Under the pieces are notes generated by a model that worked only from the letters and a program-made list of their open reading frames with translations, was not told the origin of the DNA and did no database searches. A program made the position numbers and the translations under genes. Below are positions 6,412 to 14,577 of a DNA stretch of 37,007 nt, in pieces. The DNA comes from DASQHM01 sp035632095 (GTDB taxonomy: Bacteria; Pseudomonadota; Alphaproteobacteria; Ferrovibrionales; Ferrovibrionaceae): assembly GCA_035632095.1 (NCBI GenBank), contig DASQHM010000003.1, positions 1 to 37,007 on the forward strand, written 5' to 3'. Position 1 is the stretch's first letter. Each line of letters starts with the position of its first letter.

Positions 6412-8508
6412 ATGGACGACAAGACTTCGGTCCAGACCTTCGGCGAAGGACTGATCCATCGCAAGCGCGGCGTGGCAGGAATCTCCCAGGAGATCCTGAT
6501 CGCCGCCGCATTGGACGCGTTCCGCAAGCTCAATCCGCGCACGCTGATGCGAAATCCCGTCATGTTCGTCGTGGAGATCGTATCGGCGCTGACGACGGTC
6601 CTGGTGATCCGCGACGTGTTCGCCGGCGCCAGCGTGCTGTTCTCGGCGCAGATCGCGTTCTGGCTGTGGTTCACCGTGGTCTTCGCCAATTTCGCCGAAG
6701 CCGTCGCCGAGGGCCGCGGCAAGGCGCAAGCCGAGAACCTGCGCCGCACGCGCACGCAGACGCAGGCCAAGAAGCTGTCCAACATCAACTCGCGCGACTT
6801 CCGTAAGGTAGCGGCGCTCGATCTGCGGCCGGGCGACTTGGTGCTGGTCGAAGCGGGTGACAACATTCCGAGCGATGGCGACGTGATCGAAGGCATCGCC
6901 TCGGTCGACGAATCGGCCATCACCGGCGAATCCGCTCCGGTGATCCGCGAAAGCGGCGGCGACCGCTCCGCCGTGACCGGCGGCACGCGCGTGCTGTCGG
7001 ACTGGATCAAGGTTCGCATTACCGCGGCGCAGGGCTCGACGTTCCTCGACCGCATGATCGCGCTGGTGGAAGGCGCGGTGCGCCAGAAGACGCCGAACGA
7101 GATCGCGCTGAACATCCTGCTCGCCGGCATGACGATCATCTTCGTCTTTGCCACGGTCACTATCCCGAGCTTCGTCACCTACGCGGGCGGCAGCGTCTCC
7201 GTCATCATCCTGGTCGCCCTATTCGTCACGCTGATTCCGACAACCATCGGCGCGCTTCTGTCGGCCATCGGCATTGCAGGCATGGACCGCCTGGTGAAGT
7301 TCAACGTGCTGGCCATGTCGGGCCGCGCGGTCGAGGCCGCGGGCGACGTGGACACGCTGCTGCTCGACAAGACCGGCACCATCACGCTTGGCAACCGGCA
7401 AGCCGCCGAGTTCCTGCCCATGTCCGGCGTCAACCCGCAGGAGCTCGCCGAGGCGGCGCAATTGGCGTCGCTCAGCGACGAGACGCCGGAAGGCCGCTCC
7501 ATCGTCGTGCTCGCCAAAGATAAATACGGTCTTCGCGCCCGCGACATGGTGCAGCTCCAGGCGCATTTCGTGCCGTTCACGGCGCAGACCCGAATGAGCG
7601 GCGTGGACGTCGGCGGATCGTCGATCCGCAAGGGCGCGGTCGACGCCATCGCGGCCTACGTTCGGCAGGTCAACAAGAACCCCAACATGCCCATGCCGGC
7701 GCAGTTGAACGAGGTGAACGAACGCATCTCCCGGTCCGGCGGCACGCCGCTTGCGGTGGCCAAGGATGGGCGCATTCTCGGCGTCATTCACCTTAAAGAC
7801 GTGGTCAAGGGCGGCATCAAGGAGCGCTTCAACGAGCTTCGCCGCATGGGCATCCGCACCGTGATGATCACGGGCGACAATCCCCTGACCGCAGCGGCCA
7901 TCGCCGCCGAGTCGGGCGTCGACGACTTCCTGGCCCAGGCGACGCCTGAGGACAAGCTCAAGCTGATCCGCGACGAGCAAACCAAAGGCAAGCTGGTCGC
8001 CATGTGCGGCGACGGCACCAACGACGCGCCGGCGCTGGCGCAGGCCGACGTCGGTGTCGCCATGCAGACCGGCACCCAGGCGGCCCGCGAAGCCGGCAAC
8101 ATGGTGGACTTGGATTCCGATCCGACCAAGCTGATCGAGGTGGTCATGATCGGCAAACAGCTCCTCATCACTCGCGGCGCGCTCACCACGTTCTCCATCG
8201 CCAACGACGTGGCCAAATACTTCGCCATCATTCCGGCGATGTTCGCCGCCTTCTATCCGAGTCTCGGCATTGTCAACGTGATGCATCTGCAGACGCCGCA
8301 GAGCGCTATTCTCTCGGCGATCATCTTCAACGCCTTGATCATCATCGCGCTGATCCCCCTGGCGCTGCGTGGCGTGAAATACCGGCCACAGAGCGCCGGG
8401 CGGTTGCTGGCCCGGAATCTGCTGATCTACGGCGTCGGCGGCGTGATCGTGCCGTTCATCGGCATCAAGGCCATCGACATTTTGATCACCGCCATCGGCC
8501 TGATCTGA
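6412..8508 (+). CDS. kdpB: K+-transporting P-type ATPase catalytic subunit KdpB
   Basis: 698 residues from the ATG at 6412, which follows GAGGATTGAGGA. A TTG seven codons earlier overlaps the end of kdpA and is less likely. P-type ATPase motifs are all present: the actuator motif TGES, the phosphorylation motif DKTGTI with Asp319, the nucleotide-binding motifs (for example KGAVDAI), TGDNPLTA, and GDGTNDAPALAQADVG before the last helices. It hydrolyses ATP to drive potassium into the cell through KdpA. kdpC begins 11 bases after the stop. Confidence 0.97.
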   Translation: MDDKTSVQTFGEGLIHRKRGVAGISQEILIAAALDAFRKLNPRTLMRNPVMFVVEIVSALTTVLVIRDVFAGASVLFSAQIAFWLWFTVVFANFAEAVAEGRGKAQAENLRRTRTQTQAKKLSNINSRDFRKVAALDLRPGDLVLVEAGDNIPSDGDVIEGIASVDESAITGESAPVIRESGGDRSAVTGGTRVLSDWIKVRITAAQGSTFLDRMIALVEGAVRQKTPNEIALNILLAGMTIIFVFATVTIPSFVTYAGGSVSVIILVALFVTLIPTTIGALLSAIGIAGMDRLVKFNVLAMSGRAVEAAGDVDTLLLDKTGTITLGNRQAAEFLPMSGVNPQELAEAAQLASLSDETPEGRSIVVLAKDKYGLRARDMVQLQAHFVPFTAQTRMSGVDVGGSSIRKGAVDAIAAYVRQVNKNPNMPMPAQLNEVNERISRSGGTPLAVAKDGRILGVIHLKDVVKGGIKERFNELRRMGIRTVMITGDNPLTAAAIAAESGVDDFLAQATPEDKLKLIRDEQTKGKLVAMCGDGTNDAPALAQADVGVAMQTGTQAAREAGNMVDLDSDPTKLIEVVMIGKQLLITRGALTTFSIANDVAKYFAIIPAMFAAFYPSLGIVNVMHLQTPQSAILSAIIFNALIIIALIPLALRGVKYRPQSAGRLLARNLLIYGVGGVIVPFIGIKAIDILITAIGLI

Positions 8509-8519
8509 GGAGTGCGACC

Positions 8520-9125
8520 ATGTTCAAGGAGTTTCGCCCGGCGATTGTCATGACCCTTGCGTTCACGGTGCTGACCGGCCTGATCTACCCACTGGCCATG
8601 ACCGGGATCGCGCAGGTGGTCTTTCCCTGGCAAGCCAACGGCAGCCTGATCGAGAAGGACGGCAAGGTCGTCGGTTCGGCGCTGATCGGCCAGCCGTTCG
8701 CGGCCGACAAGTACTTCCACGGCCGCCCGTCGGCCATCAGCGCGCCCGACCCGAAGGATCCGACCAAGACGGTCGCCACGCCCTATGACGCAACCAACTC
8801 CTCGGGCTCCAACCTGGGGCCGACGAGCAAGGCCCTGGTCGACCGGGTCAAGGGTGACGCCGACAGCCTGAAGGCGGAAAATCCGAAACAGCCGATCCCA
8901 GTCGATCTGGTGACCACCTCAGCCAGCGGCCTGGACCCCGACATCACGCCGGCGGCGGCCCTGTTCCAGGTCCCGCGAGTGGCCAAGGCCCGCGGCATCA
9001 GCGAGTCGGCCGTGGCGGAACTGGTGGAGAGGCACGTGCAGGGTCGGCAGCTTGGCCTTTTGGGCGAGCCCAGGGTCAATGTGCTCGAACTCAACCTGGC
9101 CCTCGACGAACGGCCGGCCAAATAA
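8520..9125 (+). CDS. kdpC: K+-transporting ATPase subunit KdpC
   Basis: 201 residues, the usual KdpC length. One N-terminal membrane helix (about 8-30, with VLTGLIYPLAMTG) is followed by a periplasmic domain with the family motifs GSALIGQPF, YFHGRPSA, SSGSNLGPTS, ASGLDPDI and VARARG-like VAKARGIS. It ends in LGEPRVNVLELNLALD, a typical KdpC C-terminus. GAGGAG precedes the ATG. KdpC assists the catalytic complex. The stop is followed by an 84-base spacer holding a long palindrome before kdpD. Confidence 0.97.
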   Translation: MFKEFRPAIVMTLAFTVLTGLIYPLAMTGIAQVVFPWQANGSLIEKDGKVVGSALIGQPFAADKYFHGRPSAISAPDPKDPTKTVATPYDATNSSGSNLGPTSKALVDRVKGDADSLKAENPKQPIPVDLVTTSASGLDPDITPAAALFQVPRVAKARGISESAVAELVERHVQGRQLGLLGEPRVNVLELNLALDERPAK

Positions 9126-9158
9126 CACGCGGCCTGACGCCACCGACTTCGCGGTATA

Positions 9159-9193
9159 CTTCGCCGACGCCCGCGCCGCGGGCGTCGGCGAAG
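9159..9193. repeat. 35-base near-perfect palindrome between kdpC and kdpD
   Basis: The left arm CTTCGCCGACGCCCGCG (9159-9175) is the exact reverse complement of the right arm (9177-9193), with a single C at 9176. As RNA it would give a very stable hairpin of about 15-16 pairs. No T-run follows, so it is not a standard intrinsic terminator. A direct repeat ACTTCGC occurs at 9146-9152 and 9158-9164, entering the left arm. It could lower transcription from the kdpABC structural genes into kdpDE, shield the kdpC mRNA end, or bind a dimeric protein. The structure is certain, the role is not. Confidence 0.85.
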
Positions 9194-9209
9194 CGTTGAC
9201 TGGTTGGCC

Positions 9210-11924
9210 ATGACGCTTTCCGACCAGCCGGATCGGACCCAGCGACCCTCACCGGAAGCATTGCTCGCGGCCGTCCAGAAGGAACAGCGCGGCAAGCTGA
9301 AGATCTTCCTCGGCGCCGCGCCCGGTGTCGGCAAGACCTACGAAATGCTGCAGTCCGGCGCCGCGCGTCGGCGGGAGGGCGTCGATGTGGTGATCGCCGT
9401 GGTCGAGACCCACGGGCGGGTCGAGACCGAGGCCCTGGTGCGCGGTTTCGAGGTGATTCCGCGCCGGCACATCGATTATCGCGGCCGGGTCATGGATGAA
9501 ATGGACATCGATGCGGTGCTAGCCCGGCGGCCGCAGCTCGTGCTGGTGGACGAACTGGCGCATACCAACGCGCCCGGCAGCCGGCATCCCAAGCGCTATC
9601 TCGACGTGGAGGAATTGCTCGCGGCCGGAATCGACGTCTACACGACGCTCAACATCCAGCACGTCGAGAGCCTGAACGACGTGGTGGCGCAGATCACCCG
9701 TATCCGCGTCCGCGAGACGTTGCCGGACAGCATCATCGACCGCGCCGACGAAATCGAGGTCGTGGATCTCACGCCGGAAGACCTGATCCAGCGCCTGCAC
9801 GAGGGCAAGGTCTACGTGCGCGACCAGGCGCAGCGCGCTCTCAAGCACTACTTCCTGCCCGGCAACCTTGCCGCGCTCCGTGAATTGGCGCTTCGCCGCA
9901 CCGCCGAGCGCGTCGACGCGCAGATGCTGAACTACATGCAGGCGCATGCGATCGCCGGGCCGTGGGCCGCGGGCGAGCGGCTGCTGGTCTGCGTCAGCGA
10001 AAGCCCCATGTCCGCACCCCTGGTGCGCCAGACCCGGCGCATCGCCGACCAGCTCAAGGCCAATTGGACGGCGCTCTATGTCGAGACGCCAAGGCATCAT
10101 CGCCTGACCGAGGTCGAACGAGACCGTGTCGCCGATACGCTGCGGTTGGCGGAGCAACTCGGCGCCGAGGCCATCACCATTCCCGGCAACAGCATCGCCG
10201 ACGACGTGATCGCCTACGCGCAAGAGAACAACATCACCCAGATCATCTTAGGAAAGTCCCGGCGGTCGTGGTGGTACGAACGGCTCTATGGCTCCATTGC
10301 CTATGAGCTGATGCGCCGGGCGGGGGTTATCGGCATTCAAATCGTCGCCAGCGAAGGCGAGCCGATTCCCGCCAAGACGGTGAAGACGCAATCCCAGCCC
10401 CTCCGTCTGCGGCCTCTGCCCTATGCCGTCAGCACGGGCATGGTGGCGGCGTCGCTGCTGGTCGCGCTCTCCATCGACCAATTCGTGTCCCTGCCGAACG
10501 TTTCGCTGGTATTTCTTCCGGCGATCATGATCGCGGCCGTGAGCTTCGGCCTTTGGCCATCCGTTTATGCTACCGTTCTTTGCGCGCTGGCCTACAACTT
10601 CTTCTTCCTGCCGCCGATCTACACCTTCACCATCGCCGATCCCGCCAATGTCGTGGCATTGATTTTCTTCGGCATCGTCGCGGTGCTCACCAGCAATCTC
10701 GCCGCGCGAAGCCGCGGGCAGGCGGTGACGGCGCAATCGCGTGCCAAGGCGACGGCCGAGCTTTACGCTTTCAGCCGCAAGGTCGCGGCGATCGGCGACA
10801 GGGACGACCTGTTGTGGGCATTCTGTCACCAGGTCGCTTCGATGCTGAAACTGCGCGTGGTCGTTCTGCTGGCGAAGCAGGACGATCTCAAAGTCGAGGC
10901 CGGCTACCCGCCCGACGACGAACTCGACCAGGCCGATATCGCGGCGGCCAAATGGGCGTGGAGCCGCAATCGGCCGGCCGGGCGGGGCGCCGATACGCTG
11001 CCGGGCGCGAAGCGGCTGTTCCTGCCCATGCGCACGGATCGCGGCGCCATCGGCGTATTGGGCATCGACCGCGACCGGCCGGGTCCGCTGTTGAGCCCAG
11101 ACGAGCGGCGGCTGCTCGACGCCCTGTCGGACCAGGCAGCCGTGGCGCTCGAGCGAATTCGTTTCGCCGAAGACATCGACCAAGCGCGCCTGCAAGCCGA
11201 GACCGAGCGCTTGCGGGCGACGTTACTGTCGTCGATTTCACACGACCTGCGCACGCCGCTCGCCTCGATCATCGGCGCGATCACCGCGCTGAAGCGCAGC
11301 GACAGCCGCATGGCCGCCGAGGCGCGCGACGAATTGATGGCGACGATCCAGGACGAAGCGGAGCGGCTGAACCGTTTCGTCGGCAACCTGCTCGACATCA
11401 CGCGCCTGGAAAGCGGCACCCTCGAATTGAAGCGCGACGTCGTGCATGTCGCCGAAGTGATCGAAACCACGTTGCGCCGCGCCAACCGGATCTTGGCGCA
11501 TCACAAGGTCACGGTCGATCTTGCGGCTGACCTTCCCGCATTGGCCGTCGATGCCGCGTTGTTGGAGCAGGCGCTGTTCAATCTGCTGGACAACGCGGCG
11601 AAATATGCGCCGCAGGATTCATTGGTGCGCATTCGCGGACATTCAGCCGGCGATGCGGTGGTGATCGAGGTGGAGGACGAGGGGCCGGGAATTCCGCCCG
11701 CGCACTTGGACCGCGTCTTCGACAAATTCCACCGGGTGTCCGAGGGCGATACGCGGCCGGCGGGAACCGGACTCGGCCTTTCGATCTGCCGCGGCTTCAT
11801 AGAGGGCTTGGGCGGCAAGGTCGTTGCCGAAAACCGCAGCGACCGTTCCGGCGCGCGGTTCATCATCACGATGCCGGCGCAAATCGCCGCGCCGGCGCCG
11901 CAATTGTCCGGGAGCGTCCGTTGA
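9210..11924 (+). CDS. kdpD: Osmosensitive K+ channel histidine kinase KdpD
   Basis: 904 residues from the ATG at 9210 (a TTG two codons earlier is also possible; no strong ribosome site for either). Domain order is the full KdpD one. First comes an N-terminal KdpD domain with Walker A GAAPGVGKT (Lys42) and DELAHTN, then a universal-stress-like domain (about 250-365). Four membrane helices follow (about 390-500), then a GAF-like region, and last a histidine kinase core with ISHDLRTPLASI (His678), NLLDNAAKYAP, DEGPGIP and GTGLGLSI. It senses low potassium or osmotic stress and phosphorylates KdpE. The stop overlaps the kdpE start (TTGA). Confidence 0.97.
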   Translation: MTLSDQPDRTQRPSPEALLAAVQKEQRGKLKIFLGAAPGVGKTYEMLQSGAARRREGVDVVIAVVETHGRVETEALVRGFEVIPRRHIDYRGRVMDEMDIDAVLARRPQLVLVDELAHTNAPGSRHPKRYLDVEELLAAGIDVYTTLNIQHVESLNDVVAQITRIRVRETLPDSIIDRADEIEVVDLTPEDLIQRLHEGKVYVRDQAQRALKHYFLPGNLAALRELALRRTAERVDAQMLNYMQAHAIAGPWAAGERLLVCVSESPMSAPLVRQTRRIADQLKANWTALYVETPRHHRLTEVERDRVADTLRLAEQLGAEAITIPGNSIADDVIAYAQENNITQIILGKSRRSWWYERLYGSIAYELMRRAGVIGIQIVASEGEPIPAKTVKTQSQPLRLRPLPYAVSTGMVAASLLVALSIDQFVSLPNVSLVFLPAIMIAAVSFGLWPSVYATVLCALAYNFFFLPPIYTFTIADPANVVALIFFGIVAVLTSNLAARSRGQAVTAQSRAKATAELYAFSRKVAAIGDRDDLLWAFCHQVASMLKLRVVVLLAKQDDLKVEAGYPPDDELDQADIAAAKWAWSRNRPAGRGADTLPGAKRLFLPMRTDRGAIGVLGIDRDRPGPLLSPDERRLLDALSDQAAVALERIRFAEDIDQARLQAETERLRATLLSSISHDLRTPLASIIGAITALKRSDSRMAAEARDELMATIQDEAERLNRFVGNLLDITRLESGTLELKRDVVHVAEVIETTLRRANRILAHHKVTVDLAADLPALAVDAALLEQALFNLLDNAAKYAPQDSLVRIRGHSAGDAVVIEVEDEGPGIPPAHLDRVFDKFHRVSEGDTRPAGTGLGLSICRGFIEGLGGKVVAENRSDRSGARFIITMPAQIAAPAPQLSGSVR

Positions 11925-12613
11925 GCAAGCCTATGTTGGTGCTCGTAATCGACGACGAAGCGGCAATCCGGCGGCTGCTCCGGACCGGCCTCACCGCGGA
12001 AGGATACCGCGTGATCGAGGCGGAGACCGGCGCGAGCGGCATCGAAGCGGCATCGCGCGACAAGCCCGATTTGGTGGTGCTCGATCTCGGATTGCCGGAT
12101 TTGGACGGCAGCGAGGTGCTCCGGCAAATTCGCCGCACGTCGCTCATGCCGGTGGTCGTCCTATCGGTGCGAAACGACGAAAAGGGCAAGGTATCGGCGC
12201 TCGATCTCGGCGCCGATGACTATGTGACCAAGCCCTTCAGCATGGACGAGCTGACGGCGCGGCTTCGCACGGCGCTTCGCCACCGCCTGCAACAGAAGGG
12301 CGAGCTGCCGGTCTATCACGCCGGTGAATTGAACGTCGACGTCGCCCGCCGCAAGGTGACGTTGAAAAACGCCGAAGTGAAGTTGTCCGCCAAGGAATTC
12401 GACTTGCTGCAGCTTTTCGTGAAGCACGCCGGCAAGGTCCTTACACACCAATTCATCCTGCGCGAGGTCTGGGGCCCGGCCAATGCCGATGACGTGCAGT
12501 ACCTGCGGGTCTATATGCGGGCGCTGCGCCAAAAGCTGGAGGACGACCCCACCTTGCCGAAGTATCTCCTGACCGAGACCGGCGTGGGCTACCGGCTAAG
12601 GGAGCCGGACTAG
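11921..12613 (+). CDS. kdpE: Response regulator KdpE (OmpR family)
   Basis: 230 residues from a TTG at 11921, overlapping the kdpD stop as TTGA and preceded by GGGAG. An ATG four codons later (11933) is the alternative. The receiver domain is intact: acidic pair Asp11-Asp12, acceptor Asp55 (VVLDLGLPD), Lys104 in YVTKPF. The C-terminal half is an OmpR/PhoB winged helix (LSAKEFDLLQLFVKHAGKV, then LRVYMRALRQKLE and TETGVGYRL). Once phosphorylated by KdpD it should activate kdpFABC. It is a good contrast to the pseudo-receivers at 358-3561, which lack every one of these residues. Confidence 0.97.
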   Translation: MSKPMLVLVIDDEAAIRRLLRTGLTAEGYRVIEAETGASGIEAASRDKPDLVVLDLGLPDLDGSEVLRQIRRTSLMPVVVLSVRNDEKGKVSALDLGADDYVTKPFSMDELTARLRTALRHRLQQKGELPVYHAGELNVDVARRKVTLKNAEVKLSAKEFDLLQLFVKHAGKVLTHQFILREVWGPANADDVQYLRVYMRALRQKLEDDPTLPKYLLTETGVGYRLREPD

Positions 12614-12702
12614 CACTTCCGGCTGCCAGTTGCGGCGCGCCCGGCCTTCGTGTTCCAATTCCCGAGGCAATTGCGGCTTCGCCGGTTAGAGAGGACCAGC
12701 CC

Positions 12703-13602
12703 ATGGCCATCACCGTATGCCCGGTCACCCCGTCATTCGCCGCCGAAATCGGCGACATCGATCTGTCGCGCCCGCTCGGGCCCGAGGATGCGGCGGCCGT
12801 GAAGGATGCGTTCTGGACGTATTCGGTGCTGATCTTCCCCGATCAGCACCTGTCCCAGGACCAGCATTTGGACTTCGCCAGGCTCTTCGGGCCGCTTGAG
12901 ACGACCATCGGCGTCTACCGCAAGGATTCGCCGTTGCGCGTGCGCGAGGAATTCGCCGACGTCTCGAACCTCAACCATAAGAACGAGATTTGGGGCAAGG
13001 AGAGCCGGCTCCGTATGTTCCAGCGCGGCAACCGCATCTGGCATACGGACAGTTCGTTCAAACGGCTGCCGGCGCGCGCCTCGCTGCTCTATGCGCAAGC
13101 CATCCCGCCGGTCGGCGGCCACACGGAATTCGCCGACGAGCGTGCCGCCTACGACGCGCTGCCGGACGACATGAAGCGCCGGCTCGAGGGCTTGGTGGCC
13201 GAGCATTCGATCTTCAATTCGCGGGCGCGCCTCGGGTTCACCGATTTCACCGACGAGGAGCGCCGCGAAATGCCGCCGGTGCCTCAGGTGATGGTCCGGA
13301 CCATCCCGGAGAACGGCCGGAAGTCGCTCTACGTCGCCTCGCATGCCGGGCGCGTGATCGGCATGCCCGACGCGGAGGGGCGCGCCCTGATCGACCAGCT
13401 CATCGCCCATGCCACCCAGCGGCAATTCGTCTATACGCACCGCTGGCGGGTCCATGATCTGGTGATGTGGGATGACCGTTGCACCATGCACCGCGGCACG
13501 GCGTTCGACGACATTCGCTGGCGGCGCGACATGCAGCGCGCGACCGTATCCGATGTCGCCAATACCTGCGAACAGGAAGGCATCGCCGTCGCGGCGGAGT
13601 AG
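12703..13602 (+). CDS. TfdA-like Fe(II)/2-oxoglutarate-dependent dioxygenase
   Basis: 299 residues, preceded by AGAGGA. It has the TauD/TfdA fold signature: iron ligands His114 and Asp116 in IWHTDSSF, distal His263 in CTMHRG and a 2-oxoglutarate-binding Arg near 274. The segments RAAYDALP, LEGLVAEH, ATQRQFVYTHRW and LVMWDDRC resemble the 2,4-dichlorophenoxyacetate dioxygenase TfdA and its alpha variants from memory, more than taurine dioxygenase. Such enzymes cleave ether or sulfonate bonds oxidatively, giving an aldehyde or ketone plus succinate. The actual substrate is unknown. The gene ends six bases from the convergent hydroxyacid dehydrogenase. Confidence 0.88.
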   Translation: MAITVCPVTPSFAAEIGDIDLSRPLGPEDAAAVKDAFWTYSVLIFPDQHLSQDQHLDFARLFGPLETTIGVYRKDSPLRVREEFADVSNLNHKNEIWGKESRLRMFQRGNRIWHTDSSFKRLPARASLLYAQAIPPVGGHTEFADERAAYDALPDDMKRRLEGLVAEHSIFNSRARLGFTDFTDEERREMPPVPQVMVRTIPENGRKSLYVASHAGRVIGMPDAEGRALIDQLIAHATQRQFVYTHRWRVHDLVMWDDRCTMHRGTAFDDIRWRRDMQRATVSDVANTCEQEGIAVAAE

Positions 13603-13608
13603 GGTCCT

Positions 13609-14577
13609 TTAGGCCGGCACCGGCGTGAGCGCCGCGCCGCCGGCGAAATGCGCTTCGAGGTTGCCGATCACCAGGCCGGTCATGGCGGCGATGGCGCGTT
13701 CCGTACCGCCGCCGAGGTGCGGCGTCATCACCACATTGTCGAGCGCGAGCAGCTTCGGGTGAACCTTCGGCTCTTGCTCGAAGACGTCGAGACCGGCGCC
13801 CTCGATGAGGCGCGCTTCCAAGGCATCGGCCAACGCCGCTTCATCCACGACCGATCCGCGCGAGATGTTGATCAGGTGCCCGCGGGACCCGAGCGCCCGC
13901 AGCAGGCGCGCATCCACCATGTGGCGGTTGCTGTCGTCGGCGCGGCAGGCGACCACGAGATAATCGCACCATTCGGCCAGGGCCAGCGCGCTGTCGAAGT
14001 ATCGCCAGGCGACGTCGCTGCGGCGCCGCCGATTGTGATAGCCGATCTCCATGTCGAAGGCGGCGGCGCGCGTGGCGACCCGCGAGCCGATGGCGCCAAG
14101 GCCCAAGACGCCGAGCCGCCCACCGCCCAAGCCTGCGATATGACCGAAGCGCCCAGGCACACGCGCGGTCCATTGACCGGCGCGAACGAACCGGTCGGCG
14201 ACCGCCACCCGGCGCGCCGAGGCCAGCAACAGACCCATGGCGAGATCGGCCACGTCGGGCGCGTTGACGTCCGGGCTGTGGGTGACGACGACGTTGCGTC
14301 TCTTGGCGGCCGCGGTGTCGATGCGCTCGAACCCGGTGCCGTAGCAGCAGATGATCGACACTTGAGGCAAGGCCGCCATGAAGGCGTCCGTGGCGCCGAT
14401 GCTGCCCATAGTCACTAGGCCGCGGGCTCGCGCGGCCCACTCGGCCGTGACGAGCGCCGGGTCCGGCCGCTCGATCACGCCAAGCACGTCGAACCTCTGC
14501 GTGAAAGCCTCGCGCACCCGTCCGGCGAAGCCGAACCCGAGCAGAATGCAGGGCCGCGCGCTCGCCGCCTGGCTCAT
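13609..14577 (-). CDS. D-2-hydroxyacid dehydrogenase (NAD(P)-dependent)
   Basis: 322 residues. The ATG at 14577 overlaps the stop of the upstream deacylase gene (ATGA), which supports this start (MSQAASARP). The Rossmann motif GLGAIG is at 159-164, with His/Arg-rich HNRRRR after the second strand, suggesting a preference for NADP. Catalytic Arg240 (NISRGS), Glu269 (DVFEQEP) and His287 (TPHLGG) are all present. It should interconvert a 2-keto acid and a D-2-hydroxy acid, such as glyoxylate or hydroxypyruvate. Coupling with a D-amino-acid deacylase hints at a pathway for D-configured or N-blocked acids, by inference. Confidence 0.92.
   Translation of the reverse strand: MSQAASARPCILLGFGFAGRVREAFTQRFDVLGVIERPDPALVTAEWAARARGLVTMGSIGATDAFMAALPQVSIICCYGTGFERIDTAAAKRRNVVVTHSPDVNAPDVADLAMGLLLASARRVAVADRFVRAGQWTARVPGRFGHIAGLGGGRLGVLGLGAIGSRVATRAAAFDMEIGYHNRRRRSDVAWRYFDSALALAEWCDYLVVACRADDSNRHMVDARLLRALGSRGHLINISRGSVVDEAALADALEARLIEGAGLDVFEQEPKVHPKLLALDNVVMTPHLGGGTERAIAAMTGLVIGNLEAHFAGGAALTPVPA

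Noticed and set aside
7219..8286. Long minus-strand frame inside kdpB
   Set aside because: The product is His/Arg/Gly-rich without motifs, and kdpB on the other strand is complete with all family motifs.
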